Assembly: GCF_016859285.1 (NCBI RefSeq)
Contig: NC_053414.1
Coordinates: 10,715,517 to 10,779,516, forward strand
DNA from: Xiphias gladius
Taxonomy: Eukaryota > Chordata > Actinopteri > Istiophoriformes > Xiphiidae
Direction of reading: 5' to 3'
Length of the DNA stretch: 64,000 nucleotides
Below are positions 1-12,324 of this stretch, one piece after another. Each line of letters begins with the position of its first letter. The stretch's first letter is position 1. The position numbers and the translations under genes are program-made. Below the pieces are notes generated by a model, which saw nothing but the letters and a program-made list of their open reading frames with translations, ran no database searches and was not told the origin of the DNA.

Positions 1-1378
1 TTAATATTAAATTCTATTAAAACATAAGCATTTGCTTTTTCTTCAAACTAGTGTAGATATTGCGCATGTAACCGTATTAAACCGTTTTAACTGTACTAGA
101 TAGTTTTAATGCTACCGAAGACGACAACACAGTCGTTAAGATCATCTAATAATAAACAACCGGGAAGGCTCATAGTATGAGAATCATCATTGATAGATTG
201 TTAATCAGTTTTTTATTATCATTATTATTATTTTCAGTTTTAGTATGTCGCTTGTTATCAGTGGAACTAAAGTTGACGGTTAAGGGGCTGATCGACCGCT
301 ATTTTGTAACACGACCTGTAGCAAAGTAGTTAGCAAAGCTAACACTAGCGGGCTAACATCGCTTCATCCAAAACGACATGCTGGCTGAAATCTTGCACGG
401 AAAAGGTGGGTGTCACGAAAATATGAACACATCTCAATGCTTAATGTCAGTTAAAACAAAGAAACGCTGAGAGAGGTGCACCGAAAGAAATAGATCTTTG
501 ACATCGTCTACGACTTGCCAGCCTGTTTGACAGCTTCCTGTTATTTAGCTAGCAGCAAGCTTAGTGACGGTCGCTGTTTTAAGTAGCTTTGATGTAGGGA
601 AATGGCATCTTGTTGCTCGAAATAACTCACAACATACAGGCGTTGTTTACCTCGCGCTGGCGTATAACCGGCGGGTCAAGATTACTGTTATCTGTACCGA
701 GATTTCTCAATTTTTAGAGCTGCCGTGAGGACACAGTAAACGTTAGCTTGAAGGAGCATTAAGAGTCATCACAGCTCTCCACCATTTGTTAGGTTGTAAT
801 TTGCAGATTCCACGTTAAACTCGAATCTAAGCTGAAACTACCATAGCGACATTGTAGAAAGAGCCCACATTCATACCTGGCTGTTTTGATGGCCTTGCTT
901 AACGTTCCTAGCTGTAACGTTAGTAAACAACATATGTCAAACGTGGACCATCCAGCATTCATACATGTAGCATTTATAATATATAAATTCGTGCAATCGC
1001 AGCAAACATGAGGTTAGTTTTTAATGTATCGATTCAATGTTTGTTTACATTTACTTAATGGTTTATTATAGATTAGAATATTTGTGGATGTTAACATTTT
1101 TCTTCCAATTTCAAGAACCAGACACTTTAATCAACACATCATTGTGCCTTATATAGCTAATGAATGAATTTTCATTCGTAATAGGATAACCTAATGAAGT
1201 TATGAATCTGGTCATTGACATGCCAATTTACTCTGGGATGCAAGTGTCTGAAGCAACCATCAGACCAGTTTGTGCACACACTTCATGTGTGAAAGGAACA
1301 CTGAGCAGCCTGAGCAGCAGTACGTCCGACAACAAAATATCAATGTAAATCTAGGTTTTGTTTTGTTTTTTTCCTCAG
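1..1378 (+). other. Upstream region and 5' UTR side of osbp2
   Basis: No coding exon is visible here. A strong 3' splice site (T-rich tract then CAG, AG at 1377-1378) precedes the first coding exon, so at least one non-coding 5' exon and the promoter should lie to the left. I cannot place that exon's donor or the transcription start. The sequence is AT-rich with short fish-type GCTAAC motifs and has no clear TATA box or CpG island. Confidence 0.4.
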
Positions 1379-1415
1379 GCTCTAAACTCACCCAGTGAAA
1401 CCACAGGCTGTTCAG

Positions 1416-4400
1416 ATGTCAGAGCCTAAGCCCCCTACTCCAATCCCTGGAGACACATACAAGGGTTGGCTCTTCAAGTGGACTAACTACATAAAAGGTT
1501 ACCAGCGACGCTGGTTTGTTCTGAGCAATGGACTGTTGTCATATTATAGGTAAGTTATATCTAATTTATATGAATTTACAGGATTTTCCTGGACTCAACA
1601 TGTGGCCAAGGTGGTACTTAGCAGGGAGGGACATTGAGGCCATATACCCTAACCATACAGTCTATATTTAAATCTCACTCTTTTTCCCTAATTTAAGTAA
1701 AGCAGCCTTGTGAAAATAAAATGGTTCCACAATATTCCGTACAAACCAGTTATTTAGATCGCTGAGCTTTACCGTCCTTCATTCTGTTTTTCTTCAGGAC
1801 CCAGGCAGAGATGGGTCACACATGCCGAGGCACCATCAACTTGGCCACAGCCAATATTACTGTGGAGGACTCGTGCAATTTTGTCATTTCCAACGGTGGG
1901 GCACAGACGTACCACCTGAAGGCCAGCTCAGAAGTAGAGCGCCAGCGATGGATCACTGCGCTGGAGCTCGCCAAGGCAAAGGCCGTCCGTATGCAGTTAG
2001 AATCTGGTGAGAGGGAAGAAACATTGATTTGAGACATAAAATGAAAATCATATATACTGTAGCTTATAAAGCAGCAGCTATGAGAGGCACAAATGTGTGT
2101 ATTTCTCTGTGTGCAAAGCATTTTCTGGTGACATTTCTTTGTTTTGGTCATATTATCTTCCCTTTCTTCTTCCTTAGATGACTCAGGGGATGATTGTCCT
2201 GCAGTGCCCCCCACCTCAGGACAGGGGGGAGGCTGCCGTAACTCAGAAATCCAGTCCACACTACGGACACTGAGCAGCAAGGTGGAGGACCTCACCACCT
2301 GCAATGATCTCATTGTCAAGCATGGGTCTGCCCTCCAAAGGTAGCAGTTATCCGAGCAGTTTGACTTCTTTTGAAAGAAACAATTTTATTCAAAGAAAAG
2401 AGGGATGGGTGAAGGTCATTTATTTATTTTGTTTGTCTATTTATATGTTCCTTAATGTATTCCTTTATTCTACACACACAGGTCTTTGTCAGAACTGGAG
2501 GGGATTCGTGTCGGAGGGGACATGGGGGAAAAAATCAGACAAGTTACAGAGAGGGCCACACTGTTCCGAATCACCTCTAACGCCATGATCAATGTAAGTA
2601 TTCCCGGTTTAAATCACAGAGGAACACACTACACTGTTGTTGACTCTCTCGCTGACATGTTGCTGTTGTGTTCCCATGCTCCCCAAGGCATGTAGAGACT
2701 TCCTCTCCCTGGCCCAGAACCACAGTAAGCGCTGGCAGAAGGCCTTACAGACTGAAAGAGACCAGAGGATACGGCTGGAGGAGACTTTAGAGCAGCTGGC
2801 TAAACAGCACAATCACTTGGAAAGAGCTTTCAGGGGAGCGACAGTTCTCCCCCCTTCATTCAGCAATCCTGCCTTAGGTAACAAAGGTAAGGCTCTCAAC
2901 CCCAACCGAACCTCCACCTATCAACCGAGGCCAGTTGAGCCTTTTAGTCGCTCATTCATCCACTGTCTTTCTTCACTTTAGCTGGTGTTTCAGGAAAAGG
3001 TGATGCCAGTGACGAGGATGATGACAATGAGTTCTTTGATGCTATGGAAGACCCAGCAGAGTTTATTACTGTCCCTGCTGACCCCAAGTATCACAGGTTA
3101 TTAACTGTCTTTCTTTCTTCAAATGTCAGTATTTGTTTTGTTTTTTTAGTCTGAACTTTTTTCATTGTTTTCTCTCTTTACGTAATGTTTTGTCTTAAAT
3201 TTGCTGCTGTTTTGTCTCTCTGTTCTACAGGAGATCTGGCAGCAACGTTAGTGGGATCAGCAGCGAGATTGGAATGGACGATCAGTCGGTAAATGTGTGT
3301 TAAGTTGGTTTTTACAAGCAAGTCCTGATTTTGTATTGACTGGGCATCTTTTCTGCTTGTCAACACACCAAAGTTACCTGAACCTTAAGGTTGTTTTCCT
3401 TTTCTTCCTTCAGTTTGATGAACTGTCTTTGGCATCCAATCCGGAGTCTCCCCAGCCCCTTGAGCTGGAGCCAGTTAGACAAAGACGGACTCGTATCCCT
3501 GACAAGCCCAACTATTACCTCAATCTGTGGAGCATCATGAAGAACTGTATTGGAAAGGAGCTTTCAAAGATACCAATGCCTGTAGGAAACCCACACACTC
3601 TTTGGCATCTAAGTGTTTTTTTCTTTGATAATAATCAGAAGTAATCATACTTCTTCTCTGTGTGGCTTTGCACCTGCTAGGTGAATTTCAACGAACCCAT
3701 CTCAATGCTGCAGCGTCTATCTGAAGACCTGGAGTACTACGAGCTGCTGGATAAGGCTGCTAAATGTCAGAGTTCTCTAGAGCAGATGTGTTATGTTGCC
3801 GCTTTCACAGTCTCTTCCTACTCCACGACCGTCCACCGCACAGGGAAACCCTTCAATCCTCTGCTGGGAGAAACCTTTGAGCTTGATCGACTCAGAGAGT
3901 GTGGATACCGCTCCCTGTGTGAACAGGTATGTTGAACCAACATCCTAACTAATCAGGGAACACAGTCAACTATGGGCTTTTTGCAGTATATAGCTGTTTC
4001 CCTTTAGACTGAAGTTCTTGTTTACTTCCATGTACGGGATAACATTCAGGTTTTACCAGATTCCAGTTCTAAAAAATAAACATGCTTGAAGTATGTTTAA
4101 ACAAGCATTTTCATATTTATTTTGAACAGGTTCGAGCCATTACATTATCACAATGTTTAATATTTAACTTTGCTACCTCTTCTCTCCCTTCATTTCACTC
4201 ACCTCTTCTCAGGTGAGTCACCACCCACCTGCCGCAGCTCACCACGCTCTCTCTGAAAAGGGCTGGACCCTCAGACAGGAAATTACGCTAGCCAGCAAAT
4301 TTAGAGGAAAATATCTCTCTATCATGCCCTTGGGTGAGTGACTGTGTGTGTTTGTTGAACTGTTTGTTAGTCAGTGCACACTGTGTAAAAAATTAAAATA

Positions 4401-7400
4401 ATTCCTTATTTCTATGGAGTCTCTCATTTATAAGCTCATAACTTCTGTATGTGGGATTCAAGTTAAGTACATTTTCACGGAGCAGGATAAAAATTAAGAC
4501 TGTTGAATGTAACATCATTCCCTCTCTGTCACCAGGTTCTATCCAGTGTCTATTTGATAAGAGCAACAATCACTACTCTTGGAAAAAAGTTACTACAACA
4601 GTACACAACATTATTGTGGGGAAATTATGGATTGATCAGGTAACCCTAAAGCTGAGGAAGTGTTGATTAAACTTATGTTAACATCATTAAACATGTGACA
4701 CAACTACTAACTATTTAAGGAAAAATGAATGACATAGATGTCTTCAGCAAAACAAAAAACAGCAAAACATTTTGTCCCTTTCCGTTCTCTCCTTCCAGTC
4801 AGGGGAGATAGATGTGGTGAACCACAGGACAGGAGATCGCTGCCACCTCAAGTTTGCTCCCTACAGCTACTTCTCCAGAGATGTACCAAGAAAGGTGGGC
4901 TTTTCACATGTATTTTTTTTTCTTTGTATTGTTATTTTATGCTATAGCACTTACTGCATGTGAAACCAGACTTTACAGGGAGATAGAAATGCATAAACCT
5001 ACAGTTTTGGGTGTACCAGTAAATTATAGAGTTTTTTTTTATTTTTTATTTTTTATGACTGGATTGGGCTCTTGGCTGCTTGTTCAGAAATGATTTTGCT
5101 ACCCCGAAACCATGCAGCTATTAATTCTCTTAACTTGTATTACCATCTGTCAGCTTTTTTGATTACATTCTTCACTGAAAGCTATGTTTTTTCTCTCAGG
5201 TAACAGGGGTCGTAACAGATAAGGATGGAAAGGCCCATTACGTGCTGTCGGGAACATGGGATGAGAAGATGGAGTTTTCCAGGGTAATGCAGAGCAGCAA
5301 AGGCGAGAACGGCACTGAAGGCAAACAGAGGACCGTCTATCAGACCCTCAAAGCCAAAGAAATCTGGAGAAAGAACCCTTTGCCGTAAGCTGCTATTTTA
5401 TAGCAAAAGTTGAAAGTGCCTTTAAACAAATGGAGCTGTAGAGGCAGGGCAGTATACTGTGGCTTCGTGCCTGTGATCTTCTATTGTCATGACTTTTCAG
5501 AGAGGGAGCAGAGAACATGTACTACTTCTCCTCACTGGCCTTGAGTCTCAATGAACCTGAAGAGGGAGTGGCGCCAACAGACAGTCGAAGACGCCCTGAC
5601 CAGCGATTAATGGAGGATGGCCGTTGGGATGAGGCTAACGCAGAGAAACAGAGGCTAGAAGAAAAACAGCGCACGGCCCGTCGAGAAAGGGAGAGGGAAG
5701 CCGTTAAAGCAGCCAGCCCGCCAGACGAAGGTAGGAATGGAAAGAAGGCAGCTTGGTTTTGGCTATTTGTCTTGTGTTTCTGTCCAATGTTTTTTTTTTT
5801 TTCTTTTTACTGTTCATACATCTTTTGTCCACTTTGTCTGTCTTGGTATACTTTGTCTGCTTGTCTCTGTCTCAACCCTAAGCTGTCACTGAGGATTCAA
5901 TCAATGACTCACCCTTGAAAAGCAAGTACTCTTCTCTTAGTCTTTTCCCACCGTAGGTCTGCACTTTTTATTGACGCTAGAGTCGAAAACACACATACAA
6001 CATGTTTGTATGTGTAATAAGAAGGTGCTAAATGTCTTCTACATCATCTTGATAACAGCTCATTCACATTTTACTGTCCCTTCATACATTTCTGTTCCAT
6101 TTAGCTGATGCACAGGAGACTGGCACAGAAGCAAGTGAGGTTTCTGATGAAAGCAAGTATCACTTCACAGTTAAACATGAAGTGTACTTTTTAAAGGTGC
6201 TTTGAGTGGCATTTTAACAAAGCAGTGAGTAAGAAATGACCTTGGCATATCCACAGGAGGCCGATGGGCTTCTTTCTCTATTCTAAATGACTTCACAGTT
6301 ACTTAAACCAGTGCTGAGATTTGTGGAGAAAAACTTGCTTTTTGTCACATGCTGTTTGGAACAGGATACGCAAGATTCCCTCACCGGGCATTTTCAACTG
6401 TTCTTGTTCATGGTGGACAGAGCTAAATGTGACAGGTTGACAGAGGTCAGAGGTGATGTAATGCCCATTTTACATTACTAAATTTTTACCACGTGTACTT
6501 TGAAACATCAGTATAATCGGCTTAAACAAATGAGACCAGCACCGAATAAGTTTTGCACTTACATTAGTTTCGACATTACATTTGATAAGAGAGATTAAAT
6601 AGGAAAGTGCCTAATAGTTTTATGGCAAAAAAAAGCATTGATTGACATTTAAAAATGGGAGTAGGGCTGGTCAGTGTGGGGGGGGGGGGCGACTTCAACT
6701 GAAGAAACAGATATTTTCTTTGTAGCATAAAGCAAAGGCATTAATGGGAAACATGGCCATAATTTTAAGAAAAATGTTAGTACTGACGACATACTTACAT
6801 GAGATGGAGGTCAAAAATTGTCTCGACTGTGGCCTCTTTTGTTTATGATGAGTATACTGCCACAAGCAGCACTTTTAAAATGTACACAAACAAGAAACTG
6901 GTGTGGATTTTGGTCTCTGAGTTGTGGATTTACATCTTTCTTTTTGTGCTGGTGTTGCTCAGCTGACACAGAGGAGTCTCCCCCTCATACACCTGTTGCA
7001 TGCAAGTAGCCCCTTACACTTTCACTCACTATTCTTCTTTGTATCAATCATTTTTGGATCATACCCATTCTTTTATTTCTCATCTCCCAAAACTTCATCC
7101 GTCATTCCTCTTTTTCAGCCCCTTATGGACCACCACTCTTCCCTTATTTAAGCAAGTATTCTGGTCATGATGAAACACATACAGTGCAATTATTTGAGGT
7201 TTTCTAGTAATTTAGTAGAATCCAGATTAAAAAATCCTTGTTCATCTTCCATCATTTCCTCTTTACATCCTTTGCAACTTGCTCTCTCTTAGTGGAAGGC
7301 AAGGAAGGTCCTTATGGAGCTCCAGCCAAAAGCAAGTAACATCAGTCCTGCTCTCTATTGCCCCCACCCCCCCTTTTTTTAATTTTTTTTATTTTTTTGT

Positions 7401-7998
7401 TATTTAGCCATGTGTTAATGGTCCTTAGGTACTCTTATTGGGGACTAGCTTTAGCTAACTGTAGAATTTGCACAATAAACCCAGCACTCAAAGATTGTGT
7501 TTTAGTGTAGTATTTGTTAGTCACTGATCAGTATATACTTTGGTTCTGGGCAGTTAGTGCATTCACTGTGAGCCTTGTTCTCTCCTCATGGTACATGATA
7601 GAGAAAGTAATTGGTGTTTTCACCCAATGTGAACCGATATTTTGCCTCCTGCATTCGGTTTGAATAAGATGCATCTGAAGACCACGCAATCGGTAACATT
7701 TAATACTGTTATCTCTATTTCTTAGCCAACTATCTGAAGGCATATTGGCTTAATTTAAGCATGATATGTTGTCATGGCTCAGCGGCTTCCTAACCCTCAC
7801 CTCATGTCCCTCTAAAGCTTCTTCTTGGTGAAAGATGTTCTTTCTTTTCCTCCAGGCGCCCATCAAGACAACCACCATGCACTGTGGTTCGAGAAGCTAG
7901 ACGACCCCGTATCCGGAGAGACCTTGCATGTCTACAAGGGGGGTTACTGGGAGGCAAAGGACCAAGGCAGCTGGGACATGTGCCCTGACATCTTCTGA
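1416..7998 (+). CDS. osbp2: Oxysterol-binding protein, osbp2/ORP4-type (15 constitutive coding exons)
   Basis: Exons: 1416-1549, 1798-2006, 2178-2340, 2482-2593, 2688-2886, 2982-3096, 3231-3288, 3414-3581, 3681-3926, 4213-4333, 4536-4639, 4799-4894, 5200-5384, 5501-5730, 7856-7998. All have GT-AG borders and the phases sum to 2,283 nt (760 residues). The PH domain spans about 15-107 ([19 protein letters not shown]). A coiled-coil follows ([18 protein letters not shown]). A FFAT motif, EFFDAME, sits at 289-295 for binding VAP on the ER. The lipid-exchange domain starts near 366 and carries the family signature EQVSHHPP at 467-474. By family knowledge, such proteins move sterol and PI4P between ER and Golgi membranes. 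The C-terminal half ([19 protein letters not shown]) is closer to OSBP2 than [15 protein letters not shown] in the linker is OSBP-like. The long Gly/Ala-rich N-terminus of the mammalian proteins is missing, and the ATG directly precedes the PH domain. The 2877 donor is an alternative to 2886. Optional mini-exons between 5730 and 7856 are listed separately. Confidence 0.9.
5883..5921 (+). CDS. osbp2: osbp2 mini-exon 1 (39 nt, candidate GC-AG cassette)
   Basis: Acceptor CCCTAAG ends at 5882 behind a pyrimidine-rich tract. The exon is open in phase 1 and encodes [13 protein letters not shown], ending in phase 1 if the donor is GCAAGT at 5922-5927. Using the GT four bases further on makes the length 43 nt and breaks the frame of the conserved last exon. 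The acidic/Ser-rich peptide would extend the linker before the C-terminal ALWFEK segment. No transcript evidence is available. Confidence 0.6.
6105..6152 (+). CDS. osbp2: osbp2 mini-exon 2 (48 nt, candidate GC-AG cassette)
   Basis: Acceptor TTCCATTTAG ends at 6104. The phase-1 frame encodes [16 protein letters not shown], and the GCAAGT donor at 6153-6158 gives a 48-nt, frame-preserving exon. A second GCAAGT lies inside the exon at 6131-6136 but would give 26 nt and shift the frame. The peptide resembles mini-exons 1 and 3 (an A-x-T/Q-E-acidic-Ser pattern), suggesting exon duplication. Confidence 0.6.
6963..7001 (+). CDS. osbp2: osbp2 mini-exon 3 (39 nt, candidate GC-AG cassette)
   Basis: Acceptor GTTGCTCAG ends at 6962 after a T-rich tract. 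The phase-1 frame encodes [13 protein letters not shown], with donor GCAAGT at 7002-7007. The length of 39 nt keeps the frame. The start ADTEES parallels ADAQET of mini-exon 2. The exon is about 0.8 kb downstream of mini-exon 2. Confidence 0.6.
7119..7151 (+). CDS. osbp2: osbp2 mini-exon 4 (33 nt, candidate GC-AG cassette)
   Basis: Acceptor CCTCTTTTTCAG ends at 7118. The phase-1 frame encodes [11 protein letters not shown], with donor GCAAGT at 7152-7157 and a length of 33 nt. The Pro/Tyr/Gly-rich peptide resembles mini-exon 5 (GPYGAP). It also resembles the TPYDPY stretch I recall at this position of mammalian OSBP. Confidence 0.6.
   Translation, partial: PLMDHHSSLI
7293..7331 (+). CDS. osbp2: osbp2 mini-exon 5 (39 nt, candidate GC-AG cassette)
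   Basis: Acceptor GCTCTCTCTTAG ends at 7292. The phase-1 frame encodes [13 protein letters not shown], with donor GCAAGT at 7332-7337 and a length of 39 nt. It is the last of the array, 524 bases before the terminal exon at 7856. Joining it to the terminal exon gives a Ser codon at the junction and then [13 protein letters not shown]. Confidence 0.6.
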
Positions 7999-10680
7999 AC
8001 ACAGCGGAATCAGCCTGTTTCCCTCAGTAGTGTGCAAATGAGAAGATGGTAAGAGGTGGTCTACCTTACATCAGCTAAAGTGGGGAATCAAGCCTGACGT
8101 CAACCCATCTTCAATGTCTGTAGCTTCAACTGATCACCCCCCCCCCCAGCTCCCCTCTATTCCAGCAGAGATTTGCTCAGGATCAAGGGCATGTGGATTT
8201 CACCCTCAACGTAGTAACATTGCATCAGGTTGGTGTTCAGAATCCCCTCTCACTGCCCTGTCAAACACTTTATCTAGGTCTTGGTCTGCTACTTGGTCTC
8301 AGTCCAGGGACCTGTTGTACAGCCTTTGAGTTGCATTTGGCAGTCGGTTATTCTGTTAATGCCACTATGCATTTTCTTTGGAAGCACTATTGTCAGAGGC
8401 AAGATTCATCCCGATGACATCTTATAATATATTAGGTTTGCTTAGACAGAGTGAGCCACTACCTAACATGTAATTTATGTGTTTGTGTTTGTTGTGCACT
8501 CCTTATGTTTATTAATTTCACACTAAATTTATTGCAGCTTCCCCAGAACAGCACCACTGCAAGTCAAAGTCTAAATATACCCAACATTTTCAGTAGTTCA
8601 CACAGTAAATATTCACTACACCAGTTTCAGACCACATCAAATGCAAAAATAGAAAGGCGTCAGTGATACTGACAAAAGTGAGTTCAACAGGTTTTTTTTT
8701 TTTTTTTTCTTAAGGAATTAATTACTAGTATATTTAAGCAATTACTTTAAATGTGAAGTGTCACAAACACCAACATGATACAGAGTTTGCCTTTGAATTT
8801 ATGGTGAATTGCGGTGCTACTTTATTAACTGAAGTGAAACAACAAGTCTAGAGGTATATTATATCTACATATTAGCCTTCTTTTTTTTTTTTTAGTTTTT
8901 GCAGTCAACTAGGCTATTTCAAAATATGTTGGTGATAATAAAGGGCAGTGGTGTAGACCTGTAAAAGTAGTTCATTATGATTATGCCACTCCTCTTCCTG
9001 TAATACTCACTCTTGAAGCATAACATTTCCTTTGTCTTTGAGGAAAAATAATGGTAAACTGAAGTAGTGGTACCAACACAAATTTGTATTGGTACCGATG
9101 AAAATATGAAATACAAAAATATGAATGGCATTCTTGCAAACGACGAGGGAGGAAACATTTGAACGTCAGCAGTTCATTTTAAAGACTGTAGCTGTTGACC
9201 ATCTAATTGAAAGCAGGATCCAGGCCATATTGTCTGATGCAGTGTGTTAGATTTACTTTAATCCTTATGTCTAAGATAAAGTGTGTTAGCAAGTCTGCCC
9301 TGCTCCTCCACCCAAGTACATGAATTTCAGACTTGTATTTTCACACCTAAAGTTTGTAATACTTGGATCAACGATTTCAACGCTGCTTTCAAAGTAAGGG
9401 CTCACAGGACAACGGTTGTTTTGTGAGCCTCTGTTTAGTTGTGACTAAATTTAGAGCAGCAGGGCTGCACTCTAAGTTGTCACTGAGCTGTGCGCGGATT
9501 TCTTCCAGCTTGATGATTAGTTAAGTGATGTGAAATGAGGCAAGTGCTTTTGTCTTCCCGGTTTCCTTCAAACTTATTGACCATAGCTTTAATTTTGAAG
9601 TAGGATATTTTTGTCTTTGTGTTTTGTGACTGTAGATTTTTAACTGACAGCAATAAGAGTGCCTCAGTGCGTATACGTGTGGCACAAAATGTGATATGAG
9701 GGCAGTGTGAGGCAAGACGGCTAAAACTCTCTGTTTGTTGTCTGTCATTTGAGTGGAAGAAGGACTGTGGCTGATGGAATTGTTCATTTCATTTTAATAT
9801 TTAAGTGTACTTAAAAGGATAACACTGAAAATGAAGATCACAAAACATATTGTTGCAAATATTTCTGTTTTAAATATATTAAATAGTAAAGTAATTGTGA
9901 TTTTAACTTGTTATGTTGATAGACAACCTAGGGGCAGTGATGCAGTTTTAATTTTTTTTTTTTTTCTTTGTCATTTTTATTTACTCAGATCTGGAAATAT
10001 TTTCATTGTCTGAAGTGAGTGTACCATGTTACCATAAGTCACCCTTCACAGACTAGGAAAGCTTTATATTTTAAATTATAATCCTTTGTTTTTGATCTAC
10101 ACTGTTCCTTCCTACCGTCAACTTTTGCTTTGTACATCATTTAAACAGATATCTCGATACTAGATTACATCTCTTCAAGTACGGAATGAGTTTACAGGTT
10201 TCTTTCTGTCCTCTCTGTCCTTTTTAATACAATATAATCTTGATTTTTATCCACTGGTCTTAATTGTCTAGCCCAAGCATTACTTCTTTGTTTTTAACTG
10301 TTTCTTAAGTTTATACTTTTTTTTCATCTCTCTTATTGTTTAAGCTATGGTTTTTTTTTTCCCTGCACAAAATGAGACTGAAGGTATTATTGCACTTTAG
10401 TACAGTACATCAGTGATTTAATTTGCCCTTGATTTTGACTGATTAACGGTCAGCTTTTGATGTCCGCTACTGAAGACTTTGTCACTTTGTGAGTTTGTTT
10501 TGGAAACTATTCCTAAACCATGTTCAGTAATTGCAAACATATGTACATAAGTAAAAAATATACATATGTATCACTTTCAGTCTGAGCATACTTTTCCCCT
10601 TTTCTGTCAATTAATTGTTTTTTAAGCAAGATTGTATTAGAGGTTGACAATATTAAAGTCTGTATGGACATGAAGTGCAT
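7999..10680 (+). other. osbp2: Probable osbp2 3' UTR
   Basis: This is non-coding, AT-rich sequence after the TGA. Candidate poly(A) signals are AATAAA at 8937-8942 and ATTAAA at 10652-10657; the latter is followed by a GT-rich stretch and looks the better end. A Pumilio-type TGTANATA match (TGTACATA) lies at 10542-10549. The extent is inferred only from these signals. Confidence 0.4.
9400..9428 (+). other. Near-perfect hairpin in putative osbp2 3' UTR
   Basis: Inverted arms GCTCACAGGACAAC and GTTGTTTTGTGAGC can pair along almost the whole 29 nt, with two G-U wobbles, leaving only a tight central loop. It is visible directly in the sequence. Its function is unknown. Confidence 0.4.
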
Positions 10681-12100
10681 ATCTTTGGTTTCATTAATTT
10701 TTCTTTCAACAGTAAATCACAAAACAACTCATACTAGTTAAGATTTATAAAGCATAATTTTACTTTTATTTTAACCTGCTTGAAGTGGTGTACAGGTGGG
10801 TTTAACCACATTAAATACGCAATACCAGGCAAAAAAAAATATGTTAAATAAAAGATATCTCTAAACACTCGAGGTAGAAATGTAAATCTTCATCTGTGCA
10901 GTTATAGCATAGTACCCAGCATTCAGTCTGCAACATCTAATGACTGATGGGGCTCATTTCATAAATACAGACCTGGAAAAATTCAGTGATGATTAGTGAG
11001 GATATGGCAGAAAAAAGTCTGTATTTCCATGGGGTAAGCATGGTCTCAAACAACGTTTTCCTTTCTCTCTGGTCACTTAACAGTAATGTTAAATAAAAAT
11101 CCTGGGCCAAGTTTGTCCAGGGCTCCATTGTATTTAGATTTTGCTTTTCTTTTTTTAACTTAAGCAAACGTAGCCAAATCACAATGTAAAGGTCTAGCAT
11201 CCAAAATTACACCTAAGAATAGAGCATACAGTCAACTCTAGTGTCAGGTAGTATCATAAAACTCTAAATTAAAAGTGCTCATACAGAAAGGTTAGTTAGA
11301 AATGTTATATTACTGGATAATTACTGATGCACTAATGTGTAAACAGTATATATTAATTCTGCCTTGTTGAAGTACAGCTAGTCTAGTCTTGACTGCCTTA
11401 GTTAGTTAACAATTGTTGCTACCTAAGTAAAGTACTTGTGTAAATACGTTCCACAATAATACACAGCTTTTACTTGTGAGATAGTCTGGTTTATTATTCA
11501 GGCTTTCGATCAGTCAGTGTTTAGTCCTGTGAAATGCTAGTTTAGGAGAAAAACCATAGTAATTTTCTCCAACTCTTAGAAAAGTATTATCACAGATCTT
11601 TATCAAACAACATCCAATTTATAATGTTTACACATCCGTGACAGTCAACTAGAGCTTTATGATTAAAAATGATAGACTCTAGGGTGGCATGAAGTAGAGT
11701 TTATTTAGGAGAGAAAACAATTAAGTTTGAAATCTCCAGTTTAAAAAAAAACAACAGAATGTATGCATTAAAATCTCCTGATATAATATGCGGTAACATC
11801 AGGGGTAATAAAAATTTTTCTCTGGGAATTTGCGGGGTTTACGGGCAGTCTGAAACTGACACTGAGACTACAGGTCACTAGCAGTTTTTATAGGTGTATT
11901 TGAATGTTCTTACCGCTAGGGCAGTGCGAGGGAGGCTCGGAAACAGCATCGAGAACCCTCAACCCTCAATGAGAAACCTTTATTTTTAGTTAACTGAATA
12001 CATACGATATAAAAATCCAAATGGTGTGTCGGGTGAAAATTCCTTACTCGGTAATTGTTAGGGGGAGAAAAAAAAAAACAAAAAAAAAAAAAGCAATGGG
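10681..12100. other. Intergenic between osbp2 and casp3
   Basis: AT-rich sequence with no gene, splice-site pair or recognisable repeat that I can support. It contains short A/T homopolymers. The ORFs here are short and not conserved-looking. Confidence 0.5.
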
Positions 12101-12324
12101 CGTCATCAGAGGAGGAGGCGCGAGTCGCCTCTCACAACGGGAGGACGGGGCGTCTATAACGAGCGCATCTCCGCGTTACGCTAGCATCTTTGTTTACCGG
12201 CCAGGCGCGGCTAGCTGGTTCCTCTCCCCCTAACTCGCCTGTTTCGGTGGTTTGTGAGTGCTGCCGTGTAATCACACAGGGCGTGTAGTTGTACTGTCTG
12301 GTTAGCGGTTAGTGAGCGGAAAAG
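12101..12324 (+). promoter_or_regulatory. casp3: casp3 core promoter / 5' UTR, GC-rich
   Basis: A local rise in GC and CpG content (GGAGGCGCGAGTCGCC, GGACGGGGCG, GGCCAGGCGCGGC) directly precedes the caspase-3 ATG. The surroundings are strongly AT-rich. This fits a CpG-type promoter plus 5' UTR. No TATA box is seen, and the exact start site is unknown. Confidence 0.45.

Noticed and set aside
5883-7337. Reading the osbp2 mini-exons with GT donors four bases downstream of GCAAGT's start
   Set aside because: All lengths become 1 modulo 3, several joins hit TGA at once, and the conserved C-terminal exon is read out of frame. The GC reading is the only one that keeps the protein. I keep the GT reading as the refuting alternative.
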